A stretch of 64,000 bases of DNA from Ollibium composti. Its GTDB lineage: Bacteria > Pseudomonadota > Alphaproteobacteria > Rhizobiales > Rhizobiaceae. Shown here one piece after another: positions 41,860-50,410 of the stretch (position 1 is its first letter; every line of letters begins with the position of its first letter). The notes below the pieces were generated by a model. That model saw only the letters and a list, made by a program, of their open reading frames with translations. It was not told the DNA's origin and did not search any database. The DNA is taken from assembly GCF_004801285.1 (NCBI RefSeq), contig NZ_SSNY01000012.1, positions 62,001-126,000 on the forward strand, given 5' to 3'. A program made the translations under genes and the position numbers.

Positions 41860-42774
41860 ATGAAGCTTGGGATACTGACCGCGCCGTTTCCGGATACGCC
41901 GCTGACCGAGGTCGCGGCGTGGGCGGGTTCGGTCGGCTTCGAGGCGCTGGAGATCGCCTGCTGGCCGAAGTCGGCCGGTCCGAGCCGCCGCTATGCCGGC
42001 ACCAGCCACATCGACGTGGCAGCGCTGTCGAAGGCCGAGGCGGGCGAGATCGTCGCTGCGCTCGGCGAAAAGGGGCAGGCGGTGTCGGCGCTCGGCTACT
42101 ATCCGAATCCGCTGCATCCGGACGCCGACCATCGCGCCACGGTGATCGCGCATCTGAAGAAGGTGATCGAGGCGGCCGGCCTGATGGGCGTCGGCGTCGT
42201 CAACACCTTCTGCGGCGGCGATGCGCAAAAGACCGTCGACGACAACTGGCAGGAAGCGCTGAAGGTTTGGCCCGCCATCATCGCCCATGCGGGCGACCAT
42301 GGCGTGCGGCTCGCCTTCGAGAACTGCCCGATGATCTTCAGCCACGACGAATGGCCGGGCGGCCACAACATCGCCTATTCGCCCTACATCTGGCGCCGCA
42401 TCATCGAGACATGGGACGGTGCCGTCGGCATGAATTTCGATCCTTCGCACCTGGTCTGGCAGATGATCGACCAGGCGCGCTTCATCGCCGAGTTCGGCGC
42501 GCATATGCTGCACGTCCACGCGAAGGACCTGATGATCGACCGCGACGGCCTCTATGAACGCGGCATCATGTCGGCAGGCATGGGCTGGCAGGTGCCGCGC
42601 ATGCCGGGCCTGGGCGACGTGAACTGGAACACGATCTTCTCGGGCCTGTATCGCGCAGGCTATGACGGCCCCGTCGTCATCGAGCATGAGGACAGGCGGT
42701 TCGAGGGAAGCGACGAGGCGGTCAAGCGCGGGTTCCTTCTCGCCCGCGACGTGCTGCGGCCCTTCGTCAAGTGA
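41860..42774 (+). CDS. Sugar phosphate isomerase/epimerase-like TIM barrel (IolE/MocC-like)
   Basis: A 304-residue (beta/alpha)8 protein with metal-ligand segments LAFENCPMIF (Glu), GMNFDPSHLVW (Asp, His), LHVHAKDLM (His) and VVIEHEDRR (Glu), as in xylose-isomerase-like enzymes. Length and blocks fit the branch that includes inosose dehydratase and rhizopine MocC. A GGGAGAAGGA ribosome-binding site supports the start. It follows two dehydrogenase genes and precedes the binding protein of the second ribose-type transporter, placing it in polyol or cyclitol conversion. Confidence 0.9.
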   Translation: MKLGILTAPFPDTPLTEVAAWAGSVGFEALEIACWPKSAGPSRRYAGTSHIDVAALSKAEAGEIVAALGEKGQAVSALGYYPNPLHPDADHRATVIAHLKKVIEAAGLMGVGVVNTFCGGDAQKTVDDNWQEALKVWPAIIAHAGDHGVRLAFENCPMIFSHDEWPGGHNIAYSPYIWRRIIETWDGAVGMNFDPSHLVWQMIDQARFIAEFGAHMLHVHAKDLMIDRDGLYERGIMSAGMGWQVPRMPGLGDVNWNTIFSGLYRAGYDGPVVIEHEDRRFEGSDEAVKRGFLLARDVLRPFVK

Positions 42775-42824
42775 CGGTAACAACAACAATCCAACAGATA
42801 TCCAAGCGGAGGAAAGGACATAAA

Positions 42825-43865
42825 ATGCGTATTGTGAAATCCTTGGGCTGGCTGTCGCTGCTGGCCGGCACGGCGCTGATGGCGTCGGCTGTCGGATCCA
42901 TGGCGAAGGACAGCTACACGATCGGCATCTCCAACACCGTGCAGGGCAACGGCTGGCGCGAGGAGATGGTGTGCGCGATGAAGGCCGAGGCGCTCGCTTC
43001 CGGCAAGGTCACCAAGCTCAACATCGCCCACCGCAACACCGACGCGGCCGGGCAACTGGAAGACATCCGCAATCTCATCAGCGCCGGCGTCGACGCCATC
43101 GTCGTCAACCCGTCCGATCCGTCCGGCGTCAATGCCGCGCTGAAGGAAGCCACCGACAAGGGCATCGTCGTCGTCGCCGTCGACCAGGGCGTGACGGAGC
43201 CGTCGGCCTACGTCATCTCCAACAACCAGGAGGAATACGGCTATCTCGGCGCCAAGTGGCTGTTCACGCAGATGGGCGGCAAGGGCGACGTGGTCTACAT
43301 GCGCGGCGCCGCCGGCGCTTCCGCCGACAGCGACCGCGACAAGGGCTTCAAGAAGGCGCTGGCCGAGTTCCCGGACGTGAAGGTCGTGCACGAGGTCTAC
43401 ACCGGCTGGCAGCAGGACCAGGCCAAGCAGCAGATCCTCGACTTCATCGCTACCGGCACGCCGTTCAACGGCATCTGGACGTCGGGCATCGACAACGTCA
43501 TCGTCGACGCCTTGCAGGAATCGCAGACGCCGCTGGTTCCGGTCGTCGGCGCCGACAATGCCGGCTTCGTCGGCCAGCTCAGTTCGGTCGAAGGCCTGCA
43601 GGGCGCGGCCGTCACCAATCCGGGTTCGATCGGCGGCGCCGGCGTGACGCTGGCGCTGCAGATCCTCGACGGCAAGAAGCCGGCCGACCAGACCGTGCTC
43701 GTCGAGCCGCAGATCTGGGACAACACCACCGACGAAGGCAAGGCCAAGCTGAAGGCCGCCGCCGATCCGTCGCTCAATCCGGAATGGCCGGTCTCGATCT
43801 CGATCCCGGACTGGACCACCTACACCAAGGAACAGATCGTGGCCTGCAAGGGGCCTGCCGACTGA
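42825..43865 (+). CDS. Sugar ABC transporter substrate-binding protein (RbsB/MocB-like)
   Basis: A 346-residue periplasmic binding protein with a signal peptide (cleavage near SMA-KD, about residue 27). It has type I fold blocks YTIGISNTVQGNGWREEM, IRNLISAGVDAIVVNPSDPSG and VYMRGAAGASADSDRDKGF. ATG 42825 follows GGAGGAAAGGA; the in-frame upstream ATG 42771 overlaps the previous stop and lacks the signal peptide. MocB, the rhizopine-binding protein, is of this class, so a cyclitol ligand is possible. A strong stem-loop follows the gene. Confidence 0.92.
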   Translation: MRIVKSLGWLSLLAGTALMASAVGSMAKDSYTIGISNTVQGNGWREEMVCAMKAEALASGKVTKLNIAHRNTDAAGQLEDIRNLISAGVDAIVVNPSDPSGVNAALKEATDKGIVVVAVDQGVTEPSAYVISNNQEEYGYLGAKWLFTQMGGKGDVVYMRGAAGASADSDRDKGFKKALAEFPDVKVVHEVYTGWQQDQAKQQILDFIATGTPFNGIWTSGIDNVIVDALQESQTPLVPVVGADNAGFVGQLSSVEGLQGAAVTNPGSIGGAGVTLALQILDGKKPADQTVLVEPQIWDNTTDEGKAKLKAAADPSLNPEWPVSISIPDWTTYTKEQIVACKGPAD

Positions 43866-43889
43866 TCGTCTTATCCATCCGGGAAGCGG

Positions 43890-43918
43890 GCGGGGTGACG
43901 GGTTTCCCGTCACCCCGC
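43890..43918 (+). other. 13-bp perfect stem-loop after the second ribose-type binding-protein gene
   Basis: GCGGGGTGACGGG pairs exactly with CCCGTCACCCCGC around a TTT loop, within the 66-base gap before the ATPase gene. There is no T tract. It fits protection of the binding-protein message with reduced read-through. Confidence 0.68.
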
Positions 43919-43931
43919 ATCCATCATAACA

Positions 43932-45482
43932 ATGGCTGAGCAGATCGTGACCACCCAGCCCGTCCTCGATGCCACCGGTGTCGCCAAGAATTATGGAGCC
44001 GTTGCCGCCTTGCGCAACGCTTCCCTCTCCGTCTTGCCGGGCGAAGTCCATGCGCTTATGGGGGCCAACGGCGCGGGAAAATCGACGCTGGTGAAGATCC
44101 TCACCGGCGCGGTTCGTCCGAGCGCGGGCGATATCCTCATACGCGGCAAGCCGCTCGACGTGCGCTCTCCCGCGCAGGCGCGGCGCGCCGGTCTGGTGCC
44201 GGTCTACCAGGAACCGGCACTCATCCCCGATCTCGATATCGTCTCCAATCTCAGGCTGACGCGCACGCCCGTCGAGCCGTTCCGCAACTGGGTGCGCGAA
44301 CTCGGTGTGCCCGACCTGGACCTTGATGACTTGGCGCGCGACGTTCCGCTGGCGATCCTGCGCGTGCTGGACCTTGCCCGGGCGCTGGCGGTGCAACCCG
44401 ATGTGCTTTTGCTCGACGAAATGACGGCGGCGCTGCCGGCCAACCTCGCCGAAAGGGTGCTCGACGTGGTGCGCCGCCAGGCCGCAGCCGGCCGTTCGGT
44501 CATCTTCATCTCGCACCGTTTCGTCGAGATTTCCGCCCTGTGCGACCGCGCCACCGTGCTGCGCGACGGCGAGACGGTCGGCGTCGTCGACATCGAACCG
44601 GGCGTCGAGGAGAAGATCGTCGAGCTGATGCTGGGCGCTCGCGTCGACAGGAGCCGCCCGGTCTCGGCGTCGCAAGTCGCAGCCCGTCAGCCGGGAGAAA
44701 AGCCGCGCCTCAGCGTGCGCAACCTCAGCATCGGCACCAAGCTCAACGACGTTTCCTTCGACCTCTCCAACGGCGAGGTCGCGGGTGTCGTGGCGCTGGA
44801 AGGGCAGGGGCAGGACGAATTGTTCGGCGCCCTTGCCGGGTCGATCCGGCCCGCCGGCGGAACCATCGAAGTGGATGGCCGGGCGGTCCGGTTCGGCCAT
44901 CCGGCCGACGCGATTCAAGCCGGCATCGCCTACGTGCCCGGCGACCGCGCCGAGGCGCTCCTGATGCAGCGTTCGGTGCGTGAGAACATCGCCCTGCCGT
45001 TCAGCGCGCGGCTGCGCAACTGGGGGCCGATCGGCTCGCAACGCGAGCGTGGCGCCGTCTCCAAAGCCATCGAACGGTTGCAGATCGATACGCGCGCCCA
45101 GGGCGAGGTGCAGCGGCTATCCGGCGGCAACCAGCAGAAGGTGACGATCGCGCGCTGGGTCGCGGCGGACGCCCGCACCATCCTGTGCTTCGATCCGACG
45201 CGGGGCATCGACGTCGGCACCAAGCAGGAAATCTACAAGCTGCTGAGGGAACTCGCCGGGCAGGGCAAGTCGATCCTCTTCTACACGTCGGAACTGGAGG
45301 AGGTGCGGCGTGTCTGCGACCGGGCGATCGTCATCTTCAGCGGCCGGGTGGTCGATATATTGCCCGTGGAGATCGCCGACGAAGCGGCGTTGACGCGGGC
45401 ATCCTACGGTCTGCCGCGCGGGGCGGCGGCGGATGTCGGCATTCTCGCCGACGCCGCGCAGAAAGGGGCGGGTGCGCCGTGA
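43932..45482 (+). CDS. Sugar ABC transporter ATPase, double-domain (RbsA/MglA type)
   Basis: A 516-residue tandem ATPase. The N-half has Walker A GANGAGKST, Walker B LLLDEMTAALP and an H-loop FISHRF, but its signature is lost (DVPLAILRVLDLARAL). The C-half has an intact signature RLSGGNQQKVTIARW but no Walker A lysine (ALEGQGQDELFG) and lacks the glutamate after Walker B (CFDPTRGID). One composite site, made of N-half Walker motifs and C-half signature, is therefore competent and the other is not. It energises import with the two permeases that follow; the first overlaps it by GTGA. Confidence 0.93.
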   Translation: MAEQIVTTQPVLDATGVAKNYGAVAALRNASLSVLPGEVHALMGANGAGKSTLVKILTGAVRPSAGDILIRGKPLDVRSPAQARRAGLVPVYQEPALIPDLDIVSNLRLTRTPVEPFRNWVRELGVPDLDLDDLARDVPLAILRVLDLARALAVQPDVLLLDEMTAALPANLAERVLDVVRRQAAAGRSVIFISHRFVEISALCDRATVLRDGETVGVVDIEPGVEEKIVELMLGARVDRSRPVSASQVAARQPGEKPRLSVRNLSIGTKLNDVSFDLSNGEVAGVVALEGQGQDELFGALAGSIRPAGGTIEVDGRAVRFGHPADAIQAGIAYVPGDRAEALLMQRSVRENIALPFSARLRNWGPIGSQRERGAVSKAIERLQIDTRAQGEVQRLSGGNQQKVTIARWVAADARTILCFDPTRGIDVGTKQEIYKLLRELAGQGKSILFYTSELEEVRRVCDRAIVIFSGRVVDILPVEIADEAALTRASYGLPRGAAADVGILADAAQKGAGAP

Positions 45483-46453
45483 CTTCCTTTATCCGCCGTC
45501 AAAGCTGGGTCAGCGGTCTCTTCGCCCTGCTCGTCGTCCTTTTTATCCTGACCAGGATCATCCAGCCCGGCTACGGCTCGGGTGACTTCGGCTCTCTCGC
45601 CCGTGCGGCGCTGCCCTACGCCTTCGCCGTCGCGGCGCAGACCGTCGTCGTCATAGCCGGCGGCATCGACCTGTCGGTCGCCTCGCTGATGGCGCTGACC
45701 AGCGTCATCGCCGCGTCGATGATGAACAGCGCCAGCGAGGAATATGCGCTGTTCGTGGTGCCCTTCGTACTGGCGGTCGGCTTCCTGGTCGGCGCGCTGA
45801 ACGGGCTACTGATCGTGGTGACGCGCGTGCCCGACATCGTGGTGACGCTGGCGACGCTGTTCATCCTGCAAGGGGCGGCGCTGATGGTGCTCGAGGCGCC
45901 GGGCGGTGCGGCGGCCGAATGGCTGAAAGCGTCCATCGTCGGCACCGTCGCTATCCCCGGCATTCCCGAAAGCGTCACCGCCTGGATACCGAAGGCGCTG
46001 GTCGTGTTGCTCGTGTGCCTCGGTCTCGTCTGGATTCCGTTGAAGCGCTCGGCGCTCGGCCTGTCGATCTACGCCATCGGCTCGAGCGAACTGGCTGCCT
46101 TCCGAAGCGGCGTGTCGGTGGCGCGCACCCGTATCGCCGCCTATGCCATCGGCGGCCTTTTCGGCGCCATGGGCGGGCTGTCGCTGACCATGAGTACCGG
46201 CATCGGCGCCCCCATCCCCGGCCCCTACCTGCTGGCCAGTGTGGCGGCGGTGGTGCTGGGCGGCGTTACCCTTGGGGGCGGCAAGGGCGGGCTCGTCGGG
46301 CCGATCGTGGCGGTGTTCATCCTCAGGCTCATGCGCACGGATCTCACCCTGCTCGCCATCGACCCCAACGTGACATCGATCGTGGAAGGAACCGTCATGG
46401 TGGCCGTCGTCATGCTCGGCGCCTTCCTCGCCATGCGGGAGCGCCGGCCATGA
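45479..46453 (+). CDS. Sugar ABC transporter permease (RbsC type), first of pair
   Basis: A 324-residue membrane permease with VVVIAGGIDLSVASLMAL, VPDIVVTLATLFILQG, and AAVVLGGVTLGGGKGG blocks and about eight to ten helices. GTG 45479 is used as start because it overlaps the ATPase stop and places the first helix correctly (SWVSGLFALLVVLFIL). The two permeases likely form a heterodimer. Its stop overlaps the next start. Confidence 0.92.
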   Translation: MTSFIRRQSWVSGLFALLVVLFILTRIIQPGYGSGDFGSLARAALPYAFAVAAQTVVVIAGGIDLSVASLMALTSVIAASMMNSASEEYALFVVPFVLAVGFLVGALNGLLIVVTRVPDIVVTLATLFILQGAALMVLEAPGGAAAEWLKASIVGTVAIPGIPESVTAWIPKALVVLLVCLGLVWIPLKRSALGLSIYAIGSSELAAFRSGVSVARTRIAAYAIGGLFGAMGGLSLTMSTGIGAPIPGPYLLASVAAVVLGGVTLGGGKGGLVGPIVAVFILRLMRTDLTLLAIDPNVTSIVEGTVMVAVVMLGAFLAMRERRP

Positions 46454-47439
46454 GCAGCGTCACTTCACCCACGCCGCAGGTGTCGCTCGGGCGCCGCGTC
46501 AAGCGCTTCATGAGCGACCAGCCGCTGGTGCCCCTCATCATCCTCCTGATCGCGCTGGTGATCGTGCTGCAGATCCTGCGGCCCGGCATCGTCAACGAGC
46601 GCTGGCTGGCCAATACGGTCAAGTTCTCCATTCCCCTGGCACTGCTTGCCGGCTCGCAGACCATGACGATGCTGACGGGCGGCATCGACCTGTCGGTCAG
46701 CACCGTGGCCACGATGGCCGCCTTCATCATGGCCTCGCAGGCGGCGGCGCACGGCGCGCCCGTGGCGGTTCTGCTGGCGCTGCTGCCGGCCTTGCTGATC
46801 GGCATCGCCAACGGCATCGGCGCCGGCGTCTTCCGCGTCCATCCCCTGATCATGACGCTCGGCACCAGCCTGATCGGCGCCGGCTGCCTGCAGGTCTACC
46901 AGCGCACCGTCATCGCCACCGGCACGCGCATCCCCGACCTGTTCACCTGGCTGGGAACGGGTGTGACATGGGGCATTCCCAATGCGCTGGCGCTGTTCAT
47001 CCCGGTCGCGGCGTTGATCCTGTTCATCCAGAAGCGCACCGGCTTCGGCAGGCTGCTCTATGCTCTCGGCGACAACGAGAAGGCTGCCCGGCTGTCCGGC
47101 GCGCATTACTGGCAGGTCATCCTGGCGCTCTACGTCTTCTCGTCGCTGCTGGCGGGCGTCGCCGGCCTGCTCTATGTCGGCCTGATTCGGGCGCCCTCGT
47201 CGCTGTCGCTGGCCGAGCCGCTGCTTCTGCCTTCGGTGGCGGCCGCCGTCGTCGGCGGCACGTCGATCTTCGGCGGGCGCGGCGGCTATACCGGCACCAT
47301 CGTCGGCGCGCTGATCCTGACGGTGCTCACCACCCTGCTGACGATTTTGCAAATGCCGGAGGGCGCGCGCCGCGTCCTGTTCGGCGCCATCATCCTGCTC
47401 GTCACCGCCGTCTACCTGCGCATCACCGAGGATCGCTGA
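46450..47439 (+). CDS. Sugar ABC transporter permease (RbsC type), second of pair
   Basis: A 329-residue permease. Landmarks are MTMLTGGIDLSVSTVATM, VHPLIMTLGTSLIGAG, LGDNEKAARLSGAHYWQ and SVAAAVVGGTSIFGGRGG. The ATG overlaps the previous stop. Two different permeases with one tandem ATPase is the autoinducer-2/ytfQRT-like arrangement rather than the single-permease ribose type. It converges on the MocF-like gene, whose stop lies 11 bases away. Confidence 0.92.
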   Translation: MSSVTSPTPQVSLGRRVKRFMSDQPLVPLIILLIALVIVLQILRPGIVNERWLANTVKFSIPLALLAGSQTMTMLTGGIDLSVSTVATMAAFIMASQAAAHGAPVAVLLALLPALLIGIANGIGAGVFRVHPLIMTLGTSLIGAGCLQVYQRTVIATGTRIPDLFTWLGTGVTWGIPNALALFIPVAALILFIQKRTGFGRLLYALGDNEKAARLSGAHYWQVILALYVFSSLLAGVAGLLYVGLIRAPSSLSLAEPLLLPSVAAAVVGGTSIFGGRGGYTGTIVGALILTVLTTLLTILQMPEGARRVLFGAIILLVTAVYLRITEDR

Positions 47440-47450
47440 CGCCTGCACGC

Positions 47451-48680
47451 TCAACCGGCGAGCAGCCTCTTCAGCTTGACCTCGGGCGAGGCGAGGGCGG
47501 CGGGGGCGAGCCGCGCGCCCTTGGCGATCAGCATTTCGGCCAGCCGGATATCGCGCGCCACGGCGGTGTCGGGGCCGATGCCGCTCGCCGCGACGAGGCG
47601 TCCGTCGCCGGCGAGATGGAACAGGATGAAGGCGTTTTCGCCAATGTCGCGCCGGATACTGCTGTTCGCCTCGTCGGAAAGCCCTGCGATCTGCATGGTC
47701 AGCTCGTACTGATCCGACCAGAACCATGGCACGGCGGAAACCGGCTCCTCGTGGCCGAGCATGTTCCTGGCGGCAAGCGCGCCTTGCTCCTGTGCGTTGC
47801 GCCAGGCCTCCAGTCGCACACGCCGCCCACCATAGACGGCGAGAGGAAAGGAGCAGCAATCGCCGGCGGCGAAGATCGCCGGATCGGCGGTGTGCAGCAT
47901 GGCGTCGACAGCGATGCCGTTCTCGATCCTCAGCCCCGCCGCCTCGGCCAGCCTGGTGTTGGGCTCCGCGCCGATGCCGATCACGGCGAGATCGGCGTCG
48001 ATCACGCGGCCGTCAGCCAAGGTCAGCTGCACCTTTTGGCCGTCGTCGTCGATCGCCGCGATACCGGCGCCGCATAGAATCTTCGCGCCGTGCGCCTCAT
48101 GCGCCGCATGGACGACAGCCGCGATCTCGGCCGGCACGCCGCGCATGAGGATACGCGGCTGCGCCTCGATAACGGCGACGTCGGCGCCCAGTCGCCGTGC
48201 CGAGGCGGCCAATTCCAGCCCGATGAAGCCGCCGCCGACAACGGCGATGCGGCTTTGCGGCCTGAGGTGTCGGCGGATCGCCAGCGCGTCGTCGAACGTC
48301 CTGAGATAGACGCAGCGCCTGCCGAGCCCCGGCATCGGCAGCTTGCGCGGCGTGGAGCCGGTCGCGAACAGAAGTTTCTCGTAGGCAAGCTCGCTGCCAT
48401 CGGCCAGTTTCACCAGCTTGGCTGCCCTGTCCACCGACGCGACCGTAACCGGGCGCAGATGGGTGATGGCTTTATCCGCGAGGTCGGCCTCGCCGGCGAT
48501 CGCCTTGACCGCCGGGGCATCCGCCACCATCGCGTCCTTCGACAGCGGCGGGCGTTCGTAGGGCAGGTGAGGCTCGTCGCCGATCAGCGTCACCGGCCCG
48601 GCATAGCCGAGGTCGCGCAGCGCCAGCGCCGCGCGCCCGCCGCACTCTCCGGCGCCGATGATGACCATCCCCCCGTTCAT
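47451..48680 (-). CDS. mocF: MocF-like ferredoxin reductase (FAD/NADH)
   Basis: A 409-residue pyridine-nucleotide-disulfide oxidoreductase-like flavoprotein of the rhodocoxin/putidaredoxin reductase type. The FAD motif GAGECG is at residues 9-14, YERPPLSK at 41-48, the NADH-binding IAVVGGGFIGLELA is mid-protein, and IFAAGDCC marks the second FAD contact. It passes electrons from NADH to the Rieske ferredoxin encoded just upstream. Start 48680 puts the Rossmann motif at the N-terminus. A repeat-like palindrome fills the gap to the ferredoxin gene. Order on the strand is oxygenase, ferredoxin, reductase, as in rhizobial mocDEF. Confidence 0.88.
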   Translation of the reverse strand: MNGGMVIIGAGECGGRAALALRDLGYAGPVTLIGDEPHLPYERPPLSKDAMVADAPAVKAIAGEADLADKAITHLRPVTVASVDRAAKLVKLADGSELAYEKLLFATGSTPRKLPMPGLGRRCVYLRTFDDALAIRRHLRPQSRIAVVGGGFIGLELAASARRLGADVAVIEAQPRILMRGVPAEIAAVVHAAHEAHGAKILCGAGIAAIDDDGQKVQLTLADGRVIDADLAVIGIGAEPNTRLAEAAGLRIENGIAVDAMLHTADPAIFAAGDCCSFPLAVYGGRRVRLEAWRNAQEQGALAARNMLGHEEPVSAVPWFWSDQYELTMQIAGLSDEANSSIRRDIGENAFILFHLAGDGRLVAASGIGPDTAVARDIRLAEMLIAKGARLAPAALASPEVKLKRLLAG

Positions 48681-48696
48681 GGATCTATCCTGTCTC

Positions 48697-48740
48697 GCAA
48701 TTCCGGACGGAAAACCGGTTCCCACTTTTCCTGGAATTGC
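48697..48740. repeat. RIME-like intergenic palindromic repeat
   Basis: GCAATTCC at 48697-48704 and GGAATTGC at 48733-48740 enclose a core with ACGGAAAACCGG and CACTTTTCC. The sequence resembles, from memory, an intergenic mosaic element repeated many times in rhizobial genomes. It occupies the gap between the ferredoxin and reductase genes. A hairpin here may lower downstream expression. Confidence 0.6.
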
Positions 48741-48742
48741 TC

Positions 48743-49057
48743 CTATCCGACCTGGATCAGCACCTTGCCGCCCTCGACCTTCACCGGATAGGTCTTCAGG
48801 TTGACGCAGACGGGTGCGCCCTTGGCCTCGCCGGTCTTGTAGTTGAAGCGGCCGTTGTGCTTCGGGCATTCGATGATGTCGTCTATCACCAGCCCGCCGG
48901 AGAGATGGACCTGTTCATGCGTGCACAGGCCGTCGGTGGCGAAATATTCGTCGTCCGGCGACCGGTAGATGGCGAAGGTATGTCCCGCGTGGTCGAAGCG
49001 GATGACGTCCTCCTCGTCGACGTCGTCCGCGCCGCAGGCCTCGATCCATTCACTCAC
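48743..49057 (-). CDS. mocE: MocE-like Rieske [2Fe-2S] ferredoxin
   Basis: A 104-residue soluble Rieske protein. Cluster ligands are C45-T-H47 and C64-P-K-H67, in GLCTHEQVHL and ECPKHNGRFNY, followed by the GxPV segment GAPVCVNLKTYPV. It shuttles single electrons from the reductase to the membrane oxygenase. GTG 49057 is the start: AGGGAGACGAGCAA precedes it and the length is right. The gene lies 71 bases after the MocD-like gene on the same strand. Confidence 0.9.
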   Translation of the reverse strand: MSEWIEACGADDVDEEDVIRFDHAGHTFAIYRSPDDEYFATDGLCTHEQVHLSGGLVIDDIIECPKHNGRFNYKTGEAKGAPVCVNLKTYPVKVEGGKVLIQVG

Positions 49058-49128
49058 TTGCTCGTCTCCCTGGGTGGTGTCTCTGGGTTGTAACGGAGGC
49101 GCCGCCTTTATTATCGGTCCTGAAGAAC

Positions 49129-50244
49129 CTATTCCGCCGCCGCAGGCATGCGGTCGTCCTGGTGAAGCTCCTCGCGATAGGGCTTCGCGGTCGGCGGCAG
49201 CTCGCGCCGCAGGTAGTAGTCCTCGTAGCGAAGCTGGCGCAGGAAGGCCGGGATCATCTCCCTGTAGCCGGCCCATATGGAAGGGCAGGGGGCCGGCAAG
49301 TCGTGCTTGATAAGGTCGTGCAGCTTCGGCAGCGCGTGATAGGGCACCATCGGGAACATATGGTGCTCCACATGGTAGTTCATGTTGAGGTAGATGAAGC
49401 GGCTGACCGGGTTCATGTAGACCGTGCGGCAGTTCAGCCGGTGATCGGTGACGTTGTCGGCCAGCCCGCCGTGTTGCAGCAGGCCGGTCATCACCATGTG
49501 CCAGGCACCGTAGAGGCGTGGCAGCCCGATCAGCATCAGCGGCAGCCATGAGTGCAGGGCGAGCGCGAGGGTTGCGGTCGCGATGTAGATGGCCATCCAG
49601 ACGCGGGCGACGCGGATCGCCTTCGGCCGCTCGGATTCGGGGATGAAGGTGGCTTCCTCGGCGCCGATGACGCCGGCGGCGTTGCGCACCATGTCGACCG
49701 TCGCCTGCCAGGCGTCGAGGACGCCGACGAAATTCAGCACCAGCCGCACGAGGTCGGGCGGGCGCATGACGGCGATCTCGGGGTCGCGGCCGACGATGAT
49801 GGTGTCGGTGTGGTGGCGGGTGTGGCTCCAGCGCCAGGTCACCGGGTTGCGCATGATCATGAAGCAGGCGACCTGGTAGACGGCGTCGTTCATCCACTGC
49901 GTGCGGAAGGCGGTGCCGTGGCCGCATTCATGCCAGCGCGAGTCCGACGAGGAACCATAGAGCACGCCGTAGACGAAGAAGAACGGTACGCACCACCACG
50001 TGCCCCAGAACCAGATGCCGCCGGCGGCGCTCACGATGAAGGCGGCGATCCAGATGACGGTGTCGCGAATGGCCGGGCCGTCGGAGCGCTTCATCAGCTC
50101 CTTCATCTGCTTGCGCGGCACGTCGGTGTGATACCACTCGGCCGCCGCCAAGCCGTTCTCGACGGCAAGCCGGGAGTCGCGGCCGATCAGGCTGTAGTCG
50201 CGCCTGGTTGGTCGCACGGAGGCATCGGTGACGGCTATGCCCAT
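49129..50244 (-). CDS. mocD: MocD-type membrane di-iron oxygenase, second copy
   Basis: A 371-residue membrane enzyme with histidine boxes H105-E-C-G-H109, H141-T-R-H144-H145 and H291-V-E-H294-H295, plus the shared blocks SDGPAIRDT, WFWGTWWCVPFF and NVTDHRLN. Clustering with a Rieske ferredoxin and reductase marks it as an oxygenase, matching rhizopine MocD, rather than an acyl desaturase. Start 50244 is preferred: AAGGGAG lies six bases upstream, while ATG 50250 leaves no spacing. It is divergent from a LacI regulator across a 166-base gap containing an ATTCAT dyad. Confidence 0.88.
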   Translation of the reverse strand: MGIAVTDASVRPTRRDYSLIGRDSRLAVENGLAAAEWYHTDVPRKQMKELMKRSDGPAIRDTVIWIAAFIVSAAGGIWFWGTWWCVPFFFVYGVLYGSSSDSRWHECGHGTAFRTQWMNDAVYQVACFMIMRNPVTWRWSHTRHHTDTIIVGRDPEIAVMRPPDLVRLVLNFVGVLDAWQATVDMVRNAAGVIGAEEATFIPESERPKAIRVARVWMAIYIATATLALALHSWLPLMLIGLPRLYGAWHMVMTGLLQHGGLADNVTDHRLNCRTVYMNPVSRFIYLNMNYHVEHHMFPMVPYHALPKLHDLIKHDLPAPCPSIWAGYREMIPAFLRQLRYEDYYLRRELPPTAKPYREELHQDDRMPAAAE

Positions 50245-50345
50245 CTTCATCTCCCTTGCAGTGCCCTGCTGGAGCCATATGGCCGGGCCGCATGAAATTG
50301 CTTCCCTTAAGGTAGCAAGCGGCGTCAAATTGCTCAATATCCATC

Positions 50346-50363
50346 ATTCATATTGCAATGAAT
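50346..50363. promoter_or_regulatory. Candidate LacI operator between mocDEF and its divergent regulator
   Basis: ATTCAT-ATTGCA-ATGAAT is a perfect 6-6-6 inverted repeat, centred about 57 bases from the LacI start and 110 from the MocD start, in an AT-rich island. Adjacent CTATCATTATCTATCATAA holds a direct repeat of CTATCAT at 50365 and 50374 that may extend the site or form the promoter. Confidence 0.58.
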
Positions 50364-50410
50364 TCTATCATTATCTATCATAATCACGACAAACCGGCAG
50401 ACCCGTTCCT

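Noticed and set aside
42660-45041. 793-codon open frame on the minus strand
   Set aside because: It is antisense to a binding-protein gene and a sugar ATPase with clear motifs. Its translation is rich in Arg, Asp, Gly and His with no domain, the usual shadow of GC-rich codon bias.
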